From Azonexus sp. (lineage in GTDB: Bacteria; Pseudomonadota; Gammaproteobacteria; Burkholderiales; Rhodocyclaceae), in NCBI RefSeq assembly GCF_023150235.1, contig NZ_JAKLLH010000011.1, positions 124,001 through 188,000 on the forward strand: a DNA stretch of 64,000 nt. The letters run 5' to 3'. Positions 1 through 7,869 of the stretch are shown here, piece by piece. Position 1 is the stretch's first letter. Each line of letters opens with the position of its first letter. Under the pieces are notes generated by a model. The model saw only the letters and a program-made list of their open reading frames with translations, did not search any database and was not told where the DNA came from. A program made the translations under genes and the position numbers.

Positions 1-1888
1 CGCGCGTCCGCTGCATCGGCGGCAGGCTCTGCCAGACCAGACGGCCATAGGGTTTTCCGGTCAGCCGCGGGTCGCAGATCATCAGCACGCCACGGTCGCT
101 TTCGTCGCGGATCAGGCGGCCTGCGCCCTGCTTGACGTTGATCACCGCGCGCGGCAACTGGTAGTCGATGAAGGCGTTGCGGCCTTCGCGCTTCATCTGC
201 TCAATCCGCGCCGAGAGCACCGGGTCGTCGGGCGGTGCGAACGGGATCTTGTCGATCACCACCAGCGACAGCGCCTCGCCGCGCACATCGACGCCTTCCC
301 AGAAACTCTGGCTGCCGACCAGCACCGCGTTGCCCAGCCGGCGGAAGCGTTCCAGCAACTCGGTCTTGCTCCCCTCGCCCTGGACCAGCAGCGGCAATTC
401 CAGCCCCTCGTCCTCCAGCCGGGCCTTGAGCAGTTCGTGCGTGCGGCGCATCGCACGCAGGCTGGTGCACAAGAAGAAGGCGCCGCCGCCGGCCGCCTTC
501 AGCGCCGGGAATGCGGCGTCGACGACGGCGTCGGTGTAGTTCCAGGCATTCGGGTCGGGCATGCCGAGCGGCGCGTAGAGCACCGCCTGCTTGCCGTAAT
601 CGAAAGGACTCTGCCAGCAGGCGCTGTCCGGCTTGCCGAGCCCGAGTTCGGCGCAGTAATGGACGAAACCGCCGCGCACCGCCAGCGTCGCCGAGGTGAA
701 AATCCAGGCACGCGGGTGGCCGCCCATCTGCTTGCGGAAGATGCTGGCGACGTCGAGCGGCGTCGAATTGAGTTGCAGCGACTGGGTGTAGGCCTCGGCC
801 CAGCGCACGTAGCCGGTATCGGTCAGGCTCTGCCAGGCAGCGAACATCTGCTGCAGTTCGAGCGCCCGCTGCCAGCATTTTTCCAGGCCTTCCGAACGCT
901 GCGCCTGGCCTTCGAGAATCTTTGCGAAAACCGCCAGTTCTTCGTCCAGCGTCTGCATCGCCGGCTCGAATTCGGCGTGTTCGAGCAGTTGACCGTGGGA
1001 GAAGCGCCCGGTATCGGCGCCAATCGCCAGGCGCAGGTCGCGGGCGACCTTTTCGACGCGCTTGCTGCCGTCCTGCAGGTCGAGGCAGTCGCGGGCGCTG
1101 AGCAGGCCCTCGGCGCGGGCATCGCGGGCCAGGTCGACGACTTGCGAAGTGGACACGCTGTCGCCGAAGAACAGCGTCGCCACCTCGGGCAACTGGTGGG
1201 CTTCGTCGAAGATCACCGTGTTGCACATCGGCAGCAGCTCGGCCATGCCTTCGTCGCGCAGCATCACGTCGGCAAAGAAGAGGTGGTGATTGACCACCAC
1301 CAGGTCGGCCTCCATCGCCTCGCGCCGCGCCTTGAGCACGAAGCAGTCCTTGTGGTTCGGGCAATCCTGGCCGAGGCAGTTGTCGCGGGTCGAGGTCACC
1401 TGCGACCACACCGGCGAATTTTCGTTGACCTCGATGCACTCGGCCTTGTCGCCGCTTTGCGTCGCCTTGGCGAAGGTCGAGATGCGGCGCGCGTCGGCGG
1501 CGTCCTCGCGGTTGAAGAAGCGGCCGTCGAGCAGCGCCCGCTCCAGGTGGTAAGGGCAGACGTAATTCGCCCGCCCCTTGAGCAAGGCGATCTGCACCGG
1601 CGCCTTGAGCACCTGGCGAACCAGCGGCAGATCCTTATTGAACAACTGGTCCTGCAGCGTCTTGGTCCCGGTCGAAACGATCACCTTGCCGCCCGAGAGC
1701 AAGGCCGGAACCAAGTAGGCAAAGGTCTTGCCGGTGCCGGTGCCAGCTTCGGCAATGAACACTTCCTGGCCCTTGATCGCCGTCGCAATGCGTTCGGCCA
1801 TCTCCAGCTGTTGCGGACGGATGCGGTAACCGCCGATGGCCTGGGCCAAGGGGCCGGCGGGCGAAAAGATGTCGGACAGGGAAGCCAA
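1..1888 (-). CDS. dinG: ATP-dependent DNA helicase DinG (C-terminus cut by window edge)
   Basis: XPD/DinG-family superfamily 2 helicase that unwinds DNA 5'-3', including R-loops. Reading the minus strand gives Walker A EAGTGTGKT, the DEAH box in FDEAHQL and a late QGAGRLIRDE motif. Four cysteines match the Fe-S cluster of the family: one in NYVCPYHLE and three in DNCLGQDCPNHKDC. The frame is open to the left edge, so the last residues are missing. No ATG is in frame near the N-terminus; TTG at 1888 gives MASLSDIFSP, and TTG at 1909 would add seven residues. The start is therefore uncertain, the identity is not. Confidence 0.93.
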   Translation of the reverse strand, partial: MASLSDIFSPAGPLAQAIGGYRIRPQQLEMAERIATAIKGQEVFIAEAGTGTGKTFAYLVPALLSGGKVIVSTGTKTLQDQLFNKDLPLVRQVLKAPVQIALLKGRANYVCPYHLERALLDGRFFNREDAADARRISTFAKATQSGDKAECIEVNENSPVWSQVTSTRDNCLGQDCPNHKDCFVLKARREAMEADLVVVNHHLFFADVMLRDEGMAELLPMCNTVIFDEAHQLPEVATLFFGDSVSTSQVVDLARDARAEGLLSARDCLDLQDGSKRVEKVARDLRLAIGADTGRFSHGQLLEHAEFEPAMQTLDEELAVFAKILEGQAQRSEGLEKCWQRALELQQMFAAWQSLTDTGYVRWAEAYTQSLQLNSTPLDVASIFRKQMGGHPRAWIFTSATLAVRGGFVHYCAELGLGKPDSACWQSPFDYGKQAVLYAPLGMPDPNAWNYTDAVVDAAFPALKAAGGGAFFLCTSLRAMRRTHELLKARLEDEGLELPLLVQGEGSKTELLERFRRLGNAVLVGSQSFWEGVDVRGEALSLVVIDKIPFAPPDDPVLSARIEQMKREGRNAFIDYQLPRAVINVKQGAGRLIRDESDRGVLMICDPRLTGKPYGRLVWQSLPPMQRTR

Positions 1889-1979
1889 GGTATCGGAAGA
1901 AACAGCCAATCAGAAAATGCGCCAAGGGAAAACAGCCCATCGCTTCCCCGCCAACGGCTGCGAGGAGCGGAGCTGTATC

Positions 1980-2292
1980 TGGTGCCCGAGGCCGGGATCG
2001 AACCGGCACGACTGTGAGGTCGAGGGATTTTCTTACCACTTCGGCTTTCGCCGCCAGCGTGCACGCTGTTCGTGGTCTGGAGCACGCCTTCACCATAGTC
2101 TCGCGACCGTAGGTGCCCGCCGTCTGCTCTCTACACCTTCCCCGGTTTCAACCGGGGCTTGGCTCGGCGTTGGCTCGGATACCGGGGGTACCCAGGGCGT
2201 TCGCCGAATTTGACGGGCTTCACCTCCAGGGTTTCCCCCAAAGGGCTCAAATTGTTCAAGTCCCTTGTGTCTACCGATTTCACCACTCGGGC
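1980..2292 (-). tRNA. tRNA-Leu(UAA) interrupted by a group I intron
   Basis: Exon 1 is 2258-2292 and exon 2 is 1980-2031, including an encoded CCA. Joined, they give an 87-nt leucine tRNA with a long variable arm. The acceptor strands GCCCGAG and CTCGGGC pair, and the anticodon stem AGGGA/TCCCT closes the loop CTTAAAA, so the anticodon is UAA. The two halves are separated by 226 nt inserted directly after the first anticodon base. This is the position used by the cyanobacterial tRNA-Leu(UAA) intron. It is the first of five tRNA genes on this strand. Confidence 0.93.
2032..2257 (-). ncRNA. group I self-splicing intron in tRNA-Leu(UAA)
   Basis: The 226-nt intron starts after a U and ends in G, as group I introns do. 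P1 forms between the exon end GGGACUU and the intron GAGCCC, with a U-G wobble at the 5' splice site. Core pairings are visible: P4 UCGGCG (intron nt 51-56) with CGCCGA (89-94), a P6 hairpin CCCCGGUU/AACCGGGG, P7 GAGCA (129-133) with UGCUC (174-178), and a P3 between about 40-46 and 134-143. There is no endonuclease frame. The arrangement resembles the small tRNA introns of cyanobacteria and Azoarcus. Splicing itself is inferred. Confidence 0.9.
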
Positions 2293-2374
2293 AGGATATA
2301 ACTCTGACAAGCAACAAACCGAAGCAGGCAAATAGCAAAAGAGGGAAAGCGCCAAGCACTTTCCCTCTTCCATC

Positions 2375-2450
2375 TGGAGCGGCAGAAGAGTCTCGAACTC
2401 TCGACCTATACCTTGGCAAGGTATCGCTCTACCAACTGAGCTACTGCCGC
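2375..2450 (-). tRNA. tRNA-Gly(GCC), copy 1
   Basis: A 76-nt cloverleaf with encoded CCA. The acceptor GCGGCAG pairs with CTGCCGC, and the anticodon stem-loop ATACCTTGCCAAGGTAT presents GCC. It is identical to the copy at 2586-2661. Confidence 0.96.
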
Positions 2451-2457
2451 ATGTTTC

Positions 2458-2531
2458 TGGAGGCGCGAGCCGGAGTCGAACCGACCTACACGGATTTGCA
2501 ATCCGGTGCATAACCGCTTTGCTATCGCGCC
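2458..2531 (-). tRNA. tRNA-Cys(GCA)
   Basis: A 74-nt cloverleaf with encoded CCA. The acceptor GGCGCGA pairs with TCGCGCC, and the anticodon stem-loop CCGGATTGCAAATCCG presents GCA. It lies between the two tRNA-Gly copies. Confidence 0.96.
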
Positions 2532-2585
2532 ATGCCTCAAACCTGCTTTTACTACCGGCAAAGCCACTGGCTTTGCCAAAAAACC

Positions 2586-2661
2586 TGGAGCGGCAGAAGA
2601 GTCTCGAACTCTCGACCTATACCTTGGCAAGGTATCGCTCTACCAACTGAGCTACTGCCGC
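2586..2661 (-). tRNA. tRNA-Gly(GCC), copy 2
   Basis: Same 76-nt sequence as the copy at 2375-2450, with anticodon GCC and encoded CCA. The Gly-Cys-Gly order with identical Gly copies points to a local duplication. Confidence 0.96.
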
Positions 2662-2879
2662 GCTGAACAGAGCGCGCATTATAGACAATCCACATCGGAC
2701 GTCAACACTTTTCAGCAGAAGTGCGGGAACGAATTGGCAATTTCCGCTTTCGACAAGGCTGGAATGTCCGCAGGGACGAGAGCGGAAGCAAAACGGAGAC
2801 AGCGAGCGCCGAAAGCAAGCGTAGAAAACCCCGGTTTCACGCACCAGCTTATTTTGCAAGCAACTGTTTTTAACATTCA

Positions 2880-2956
2880 TGGCGTGCCCGGAGGGACTCG
2901 AACCCCCGACCTGCTGCTTAGAAGGCAGCTGCTCTATCCAGTTGAGCTACGGGCAC
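2880..2956 (-). tRNA. tRNA-Arg(UCU)
   Basis: A 77-nt cloverleaf with encoded CCA. The acceptor GTGCCCG pairs with CGGGCAC, and the anticodon loop CTTCTAA presents UCU. The 218 bases between this gene and tRNA-Gly copy 2 show no other feature. Confidence 0.95.
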
Positions 2957-3001
2957 CGGATGTTCTCAGCCGTTGCGGCCAAGGCTTGCAGGCGGCGGAT
3001 T

Positions 3002-4342
3002 CTACCCGATATCGCCGGGGGCAGCCAGCGCCCGGCGGGCGGCGCGCAAGCCGCTGCGCACCGCGCCTTCGAGGGTGGCCGGGTAGTCGCTCCAGGTATG
3101 GTCGCCGGCAATGAAAAGACGAGGGTGTGAACTGGCGCAGTCCTGGCGGGGCTGGTCGGGGCGGCAGCTGAAAGTGGCGCGTTTTTCGCGGACGATCTGC
3201 AGGCAATCGGCGCTGGCCGGCAACTCCGGTACGGTCGCCAGTTCGCAGCAGACCGCCTGGTGGAGTTGGGCGTCGCTGAGACGGCACCAACCGCTTTCGC
3301 CGCTGAGGACTGCGACGATGATCCCCTGTTCTGCCGGATTGCGTGCCTGGCTACGGTCGACTGCCCAGAATGGACCGATTTGCTGCCCGGCAGCGCTGCG
3401 GCCGACGAGGCTGAGCAAGGGGTAGGGCAGGCGGGTTTTTGCCGGATAACGCAGGTAGACCGTGGCAATCGGCTCCCAGGCATCGGGGACGCAGATATCC
3501 GGCCAGAGTTTGGCCGCATGCTGGGCGGCCGTGGCGAGGATGGCCATATCGAAGGTCTCGGCATCGACCCGGATGCCTGCGCTGCCACCTTCAAGCTGGC
3601 GAACCCGCTGGCCGAGCCGGAGTTGCGCACCTTGTGCCTGCAGCCAGTGCGCCGCCGGTTCCGGCAGCAGTTGACCGAAGGGAACGCGCGGCAGCAGCAG
3701 GTCGGTGGCGCCGCGCTCGCTGCTGCCCAGGCTATCGCGCAGGACGTTGGCGAAAAGTTGCGCCGATGCGCGTTCGGGCGGGGTGTTCAGTGCGGCGAGA
3801 CAGAGCGGTTCCCACAGGTGCTGGCGCAGGCGGCCGTATTGGCCGGCCGCGTCGAGCCAGGCGGCGACGCTTTGCTCAGGGGCGACGCGAAAGCCGCGGA
3901 GCTGGACGCCGAGCATCCATCGCGCGGTATGCAACTTTTCGCCTGGACTGATCGGGCTGGCGCGGAGCAGTCCCCAGGCGGTGGCCAGTGTGGCCGGTAG
4001 CGGTGCCGGTAATTGCGGCAGGCGCAGCCGAAAGCCGGTGTTGTCGATGACCTGCAGCGGCTGGCGCTGCAGCAGTTGCTCGGGGTCGGCCCCGACCCGA
4101 CGCATCAGGGCCAGGGTGTCGCGGTAGGCGCCGAGCAGGATGTGCTGGCCGTTGTCGAGCGCCAGCTCGCCGTCGGCCGTGGCGAGCGGCAGCGTGCGGG
4201 CGCGGCCGCCGAGTGTGCGTCCGGCTTCGAACAGGGTGACTGCGGCGCCGGCGGCAGTGGCCTCGATGGCAGCGGCGAGGCCGGCCCAGCCGCCGCCGAT
4301 CACGGCGATACGCCGCGCAGCCGGACGGCCAGCTTTCGTCAC
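3002..4342 (-). CDS. hpnE: squalene-associated FAD-dependent desaturase HpnE
   Basis: Third enzyme of the bacterial route to squalene: with HpnC and HpnD it turns two farnesyl diphosphates into squalene, reducing hydroxysqualene. The 446-aa protein opens with a dinucleotide-binding motif IAVIGGGWAGLAAAIEA and a second FAD segment GGRARTLPL. It ends with FIAGDHTWSDYPATLEGAVRSG, typical of the amine oxidase/phytoene-desaturase fold. It directly follows hpnD without a gap, so the three genes form one operon. No hopene cyclase gene is in this window, so hopanoid synthesis itself is not shown here. Confidence 0.93.
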   Translation of the reverse strand: MTKAGRPAARRIAVIGGGWAGLAAAIEATAAGAAVTLFEAGRTLGGRARTLPLATADGELALDNGQHILLGAYRDTLALMRRVGADPEQLLQRQPLQVIDNTGFRLRLPQLPAPLPATLATAWGLLRASPISPGEKLHTARWMLGVQLRGFRVAPEQSVAAWLDAAGQYGRLRQHLWEPLCLAALNTPPERASAQLFANVLRDSLGSSERGATDLLLPRVPFGQLLPEPAAHWLQAQGAQLRLGQRVRQLEGGSAGIRVDAETFDMAILATAAQHAAKLWPDICVPDAWEPIATVYLRYPAKTRLPYPLLSLVGRSAAGQQIGPFWAVDRSQARNPAEQGIIVAVLSGESGWCRLSDAQLHQAVCCELATVPELPASADCLQIVREKRATFSCRPDQPRQDCASSHPRLFIAGDHTWSDYPATLEGAVRSGLRAARRALAAPGDIG

Positions 4343-5176
4343 TTAGCCCTTGATCCAGGTTTTGGCGGCCAGCCACAGCTTGCGCGTTGGCGGCAGCGAA
4401 ATCCGCTGGTGCAGGACCTGGAAGTTCTCGCGACGGATTTCGTCGAGCAGGGTGCGATAAATCGCCGCCATGATCAGGCCGGGGCGCTGGCTTTTACGGT
4501 CGACCTTGGGTAAATGCGAAAAAGCCTGCTCGTAATATTGCTCGGCGCGCTCGTACTGGAACTGCATCAGGGCGGTGAAATTGTCCGAATAGCGGCCGTT
4601 GAGGATGTCGGCGGCGGGGACATTGAACTGCTTGAGTTCATCCATCGGGATGTAGATGCGGCCGCGGCGCGCGTCCTCGCCGACGTCGCGGATGATGTTG
4701 GTGAGCTGGAAGGCCATGCCGAGATCGTGCGCGTATTTCTGCGTCTGCCGCTCGCTGTAGCCGAAGATCTGTGCGGCGAGCAGGCCGACCACGCTGGCGA
4801 CGCGGTAGCAGTAGAGCGACAGACCCTTGAAATCGAGGTAGCGCGATTGCAGCAGGTCCATCTCCATGCCGTCGATGATTTCCAGCAGTTGCTCGCTCGG
4901 TAGCGGAATGCTCCGATTCACCGCCTGCAAGGCCAGACCGACCGGATGCTGCGGCTGGCCATCGGCGACGCGAGCCACCTCCTGACGCCACCAGACCAGC
5001 TTGGTCGAGGCCAGCGCCGGGTCGTGGCATTCGTCGACCACGTCGTCGACCTCGCGGCAGAAGGCATACAGCGCCATGATCGCGCGCCGACGTTCGAGCG
5101 GCAGGAAGAGGAAGCTGTAGTAGAACGAGGAGCCGCTGGCGGCGCATTTATCCTGGCAGTACTGGTCGGGCGTCAT
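4343..5176 (-). CDS. hpnD: presqualene diphosphate synthase HpnD
   Basis: Trans-isoprenyl diphosphate synthase (squalene/phytoene synthase family) that condenses two farnesyl diphosphates to presqualene diphosphate. The 277-aa protein carries both aspartate-rich metal-binding motifs: the first in FCREVDDVVDE (about residues 39-49) and the second in QLTNIIRDVGEDARRGR (about 157-173). The start ATG lies 3 bases after the hpnC stop, and the stop abuts the hpnE start. This tight packing supports joint translation with hpnC and hpnE. Confidence 0.94.
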   Translation of the reverse strand: MTPDQYCQDKCAASGSSFYYSFLFLPLERRRAIMALYAFCREVDDVVDECHDPALASTKLVWWRQEVARVADGQPQHPVGLALQAVNRSIPLPSEQLLEIIDGMEMDLLQSRYLDFKGLSLYCYRVASVVGLLAAQIFGYSERQTQKYAHDLGMAFQLTNIIRDVGEDARRGRIYIPMDELKQFNVPAADILNGRYSDNFTALMQFQYERAEQYYEQAFSHLPKVDRKSQRPGLIMAAIYRTLLDEIRRENFQVLHQRISLPPTRKLWLAAKTWIKG

Positions 5177-5179
5177 GGC

Positions 5180-5989
5180 TTACATTCTGAAGGCGCGAAG
5201 GGCGATCACCAGCCAGTCGCGGGCGCCCAACTGGGGGCGTTGGGTGAAAACGTCGCCGCGCACGCGGCGGATGTGTTCGAGGATGCGCAGTCCGCCCTGG
5301 ATGGTCAGGCGGATTTCCCAGCCGAGGCGGCCGGGTAATGCATGCACCAGCGGCGAACCGCGCCGCATCAGCACCGTCGCACGGTCTATCTCGAAGTCGA
5401 GCAGCGCCGACCAGTCCGGCGAAACCCGACCGGCGGCGATGTCGGCCTCGCCGACGCGAAAATGCGGGAAGTCGGTCTGCGGGATGTAAACCCGCTCTTT
5501 TTGCCAGTCGACCGCGACGTCCTGCCAGAAGTTGATCAATTGCAAGGCGGTGCAGATGCAGTCCGACTGTTCGAGATGTTCCGGCTCGGTGCGACTGAAT
5601 AGATGCAGCACCAGGCGCCCGACCGGGTTGGCCGAGCGGCGGCAGTAATCGAGTAGCTCCGGGTAGTCGGCATAGCGTTTCTTGACCACGTCCTGGGCAA
5701 AGGCGTCGAGCAGGTCGCGGAAAAGCTGCAGCGGCAGTGAGAATTCGGCAATGACTTCGGCCAGGTCGCGAAACAGAGGCTTCTCCGGCGTTTGCCCGGC
5801 AACGATGCGGTCCAGTTCGGCCCGATAAACCGCCAGATCGCGCAGGCGCTCGTCGGCCGTCGCCTCGCCTTCGTCGGCGATATCGTCGGCGCTGCGGGCA
5901 AAGCGATAGATGACCTCGATCGGCCGGCGCAGACGCGCGGGTACCAGCAGCGAGGCAACGGGGAAGTTTTCGTAATGGTCAACCGGCAT
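5180..5989 (-). CDS. hpnC: hydroxysqualene synthase HpnC
   Basis: Squalene/phytoene-synthase family enzyme that converts presqualene diphosphate to hydroxysqualene. Metal-binding motifs are FARSADDIADEGE (about residues 27-39) and INFWQDVAVDWQKER. I place the start at ATG 5989 (MPVDHYENFPVAS), which matches the usual family N-terminus; a longer open frame runs to 6070 but enters the tRNA-Leu remnant. It is the first gene of the hpnC-D-E operon, and no promoter is obvious upstream of it. Confidence 0.92.
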   Translation of the reverse strand: MPVDHYENFPVASLLVPARLRRPIEVIYRFARSADDIADEGEATADERLRDLAVYRAELDRIVAGQTPEKPLFRDLAEVIAEFSLPLQLFRDLLDAFAQDVVKKRYADYPELLDYCRRSANPVGRLVLHLFSRTEPEHLEQSDCICTALQLINFWQDVAVDWQKERVYIPQTDFPHFRVGEADIAAGRVSPDWSALLDFEIDRATVLMRRGSPLVHALPGRLGWEIRLTIQGGLRILEHIRRVRGDVFTQRPQLGARDWLVIALRAFRM

Positions 5990-6042
5990 GGGCCGGCAAG
6001 TATAGAGGTGAAGCACGATCAGTGCTAGAATGCGCCCCGCTT

Positions 6043-6085
6043 GCCCAGGTGGCGAAATTGGTAGACGCACCAGATTTAGGTTCTG
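6043..6085 (+). pseudogene. truncated tRNA-Leu(UAG), 5' half only
   Basis: The first 43 bases match a leucine tRNA: GCCCAGG acceptor, D-arm with TGGTAGACGCA, and anticodon stem-loop CAGATTTAGGTTCTG with anticodon UAG. After the anticodon stem the sequence departs from any tRNA, with no variable arm, T-arm or 3' acceptor. An intact but different tRNA-Leu(UAG) starts 39 bases downstream. I read it as the leftover of a tRNA used as an insertion site. Confidence 0.8.
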
Positions 6086-6124
6086 AATGCGTTGAATATT
6101 TTGGGTTCATGGCGACGGTGTAAT

Positions 6125-6209
6125 GCCCGATTGGTGAAATTGGTAGACACGCGGGATTTAGGTTCCCGTGCCTTGCGGCGTGAGGGTTCGAGTCCCTTGT
6201 CGGGCACCA
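6125..6209 (+). tRNA. tRNA-Leu(UAG)
   Basis: A complete 85-nt leucine tRNA with encoded CCA. The acceptor GCCCGAT pairs with TCGGGC at the 3' side, the anticodon loop TTTAGGT presents UAG, there is a long variable arm, and the T-arm is AGGGTTCGAGTCCCT. Its acceptor and anticodon stems differ from those of the truncated copy just upstream, so it is not a simple tandem duplicate. Confidence 0.95.
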
Positions 6210-6336
6210 AAAAATGGCAAGTGGGAGCGGCTTTCGGTTCCATCCGTTCCAAGGTATTCCCAGCTATTTCCACCTATTTCTGAAGTCGAGTGCGGGAGAA
6301 AGTGCGGGAAGAATGAATGGCTGGGAATAGGTGGGA

Positions 6337-6879
6337 ATGGCAACAAACCTCGAACGACTCGACAGGATGTTCCCCGACGTGTTGGTGCTCAACCCAGAGC
6401 AGGTTGGCAAGGCTCTCGGATGGGACCGAAAAAAGATTTACCGTGCCATAGAGGCCAACTCGTTCCCATTCCCTGTCCTTCGCACCGGCAACCTCATCTC
6501 CATTCCCAAGATCGGTTTCGCGAAGTGGCTAGATGACGGCATGGCCGACGCATCCCCCGTGCCGCAGCCTGCTGCACCTGCCGTCACCGAGGAGCCCCAG
6601 AAACGCAAACGTGGCCGACCACGCAAGGCGCTCGCCGTTACCGCATTCCAACGAGAACTGATGCACGAGTTTGAGCGGCATATTCTCACCACTGCAATAT
6701 CAGAAGCCCTGGCGTCTATTCACCCGCGAGTGGATGACGGTGGCGAGGTTGAAGGCGTCAGAAGTGCTCTCGCGGATGCACTTGGTTCTGTGGCCGCGAT
6801 CCGGGAACGAGCCGAGTTGGATGCTGCCCCAGGAAAAACACGAAAGATCAGAAGGTTCGTAAATCCTTCCGCTTCTTAG
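6337..6879 (+). CDS. helix-turn-helix protein with AT-hook-like segment, unknown function
   Basis: A 180-aa protein I do not recognise by name. Residues about 15-60 (LNPEQVGKALGWDRKKIYRAIEAN...) look like an excisionase/MerR-type helix-turn-helix, ending in ISIPKIGFAKWLDD. A proline/alanine linker follows, then KRKRGRPRKAL, an AT-hook-like basic motif at about residues 90-100, and a helical C-terminus. The start ATG 6337 is preceded by AGGTGGGA; GTG 6331 is the alternative. Placed right after a tRNA gene beside a toxin-antitoxin pair, it may be an element-borne regulator or directionality factor. That role is inference. Confidence 0.65.
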   Translation: MATNLERLDRMFPDVLVLNPEQVGKALGWDRKKIYRAIEANSFPFPVLRTGNLISIPKIGFAKWLDDGMADASPVPQPAAPAVTEEPQKRKRGRPRKALAVTAFQRELMHEFERHILTTAISEALASIHPRVDDGGEVEGVRSALADALGSVAAIRERAELDAAPGKTRKIRRFVNPSAS

Positions 6880-7042
6880 GGGCCAAGTAAGAGCCTTTTC
6901 ACTAAGAATGTGGGCGCGTTCAACTGGCTACCCGAGCACTTTGCAAGCCGCTTGATGGCATACCAATAGCGAGCACCCTTGTCTTGGCACCATAAATCGA
7001 CCAAAATAAAGCACCTATTTTGGTTTGATTACGAGGCGCGCC

Positions 7043-7345
7043 ATGGAACAGGTTCTCGCATCCCGCTCTGTCAGTATTACCGAACTCAAACGCAGTCCAT
7101 CAGCAGTTCTTGAACAGGCCGGATCGGAGCCGGTGGCCGTGCTGAACCACAACCGGCCTGCCGCCTACCTTCTGCCCCCTCACGTCTATGAGGCCATGCT
7201 GGAACGGCTGAATGCTGATCTGCGCGTGGCGATTCAGGAAGGCATCGACAGCGGCCCGGCCATTGCCGCCGAGGACGTCTTTGCCGAACTGAATGCCCGA
7301 TATGCTGAACCCACCATCAAGACCAGCGGAAAGCGCTCGACTTGA
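7043..7345 (+). CDS. Phd/YefM-family antitoxin
   Basis: A 100-aa antitoxin that would bind the toxin encoded next to it and repress their shared promoter. The N-terminus MEQVLASRSVSITELKRSPSAVL has the Phd/YefM pattern, followed by EPVAVLNHNRPAAYLLPP, also typical. The start at ATG 7043 has GAGG upstream; an in-frame TTG at 7025 lacks support. The stop overlaps the toxin start in TGATG, as is usual in such pairs. Confidence 0.88.
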   Translation: MEQVLASRSVSITELKRSPSAVLEQAGSEPVAVLNHNRPAAYLLPPHVYEAMLERLNADLRVAIQEGIDSGPAIAAEDVFAELNARYAEPTIKTSGKRST

Positions 7346-7674
7346 TGGCAAAGGTCACCTTTTCCCCGAAGTCTCGGCAAGACCTTCTCGACATCGGTGA
7401 CTATATTGCCAAGGACAGCCGGGCAAATGCCCGGCGGTTTGTTGCCAAGCTGATCGAGCAATGCCAGCGTATCGGCACCTCCCCGATGGGCTATGTCGGC
7501 AGAGAAGATTTGACGCCCGGCTTGCGGATGGCAGCCTTGGGCCGCTATGTGATTTTCTTCCGTGTGCTTGATGGCCAGGTCCGTATTGAGCGCGTGCTAC
7601 ACGGCGCCAGGAATCTCCCCATCGTGCTCGAACATGACAACAAACAGCTTGCGGATGATGCAGCCTTTGATTGA
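7345..7674 (+). CDS. RelE/ParE-superfamily toxin
   Basis: A 109-aa toxin with the ParE/RelE fold: MAKVTFSPKSRQDLLDIGDYIA at the N-terminus, then GLRMAALGRYVIFFRVLDGQVRIERVLHGARNL at the C-terminal strand region. ParE members poison gyrase and RelE members cut mRNA on the ribosome; the RYVIFFRV...IERVLHGARNL pattern looks closer to ParE, but I cannot fix the target. It is translationally coupled to the antitoxin. Confidence 0.88.
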   Translation: MAKVTFSPKSRQDLLDIGDYIAKDSRANARRFVAKLIEQCQRIGTSPMGYVGREDLTPGLRMAALGRYVIFFRVLDGQVRIERVLHGARNLPIVLEHDNKQLADDAAFD

Positions 7675-7725
7675 ACCGTCATAAACGCGCTACCATCTGG
7701 GAAAAAGATCAATAACGGCAGGGAC

Positions 7726-7866
7726 ATGAACAAAAACGAAGCCTTTTCCCGCGTCCTGATCGACGCGATGCTGGCCGCACAAAGATGGACCGTTTCCGAC
7801 CCGAACGCCGTGCGTTTCGAGGTGGTGATGCCCGATGCCACCCGTGCCCCTCCAGGCCCGCCATGA
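7726..7866 (+). pseudogene. truncated type I restriction subunit HsdR (N-terminal stub)
   Basis: A 46-codon frame beginning MNKNEAFSRVLIDAMLAAQ and reaching RFEVVMPDATRAPPGPP. The first 40 residues resemble the N-terminus of type I restriction/DEAD-helicase HsdR proteins, which continue MPDGTRADYVL. Here the frame switches to Pro-rich codons and stops 3 bases before the stop of the convergent LysR gene. A GGGA lies before the ATG. The homology is from memory of the family and was not searched. Confidence 0.55.
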
Positions 7867-7869
7867 AGT

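Noticed and set aside
437-2017. Long plus-strand open frame (about 526 codons) opposite dinG
   Set aside because: It is the antisense shadow of dinG; GC-rich codons keep the opposite strand open. The minus strand shows all helicase motifs.
1980-2292. tmRNA or two unrelated tRNA halves
   Set aside because: There is no tag-peptide frame or tmRNA pairing, whereas the ends join to a perfect tRNA-Leu with group I core pairings between them.
2090-2630. Short protein-like frames over the tRNA cluster
   Set aside because: They are translations of tRNA genes and the intron, a common false call.
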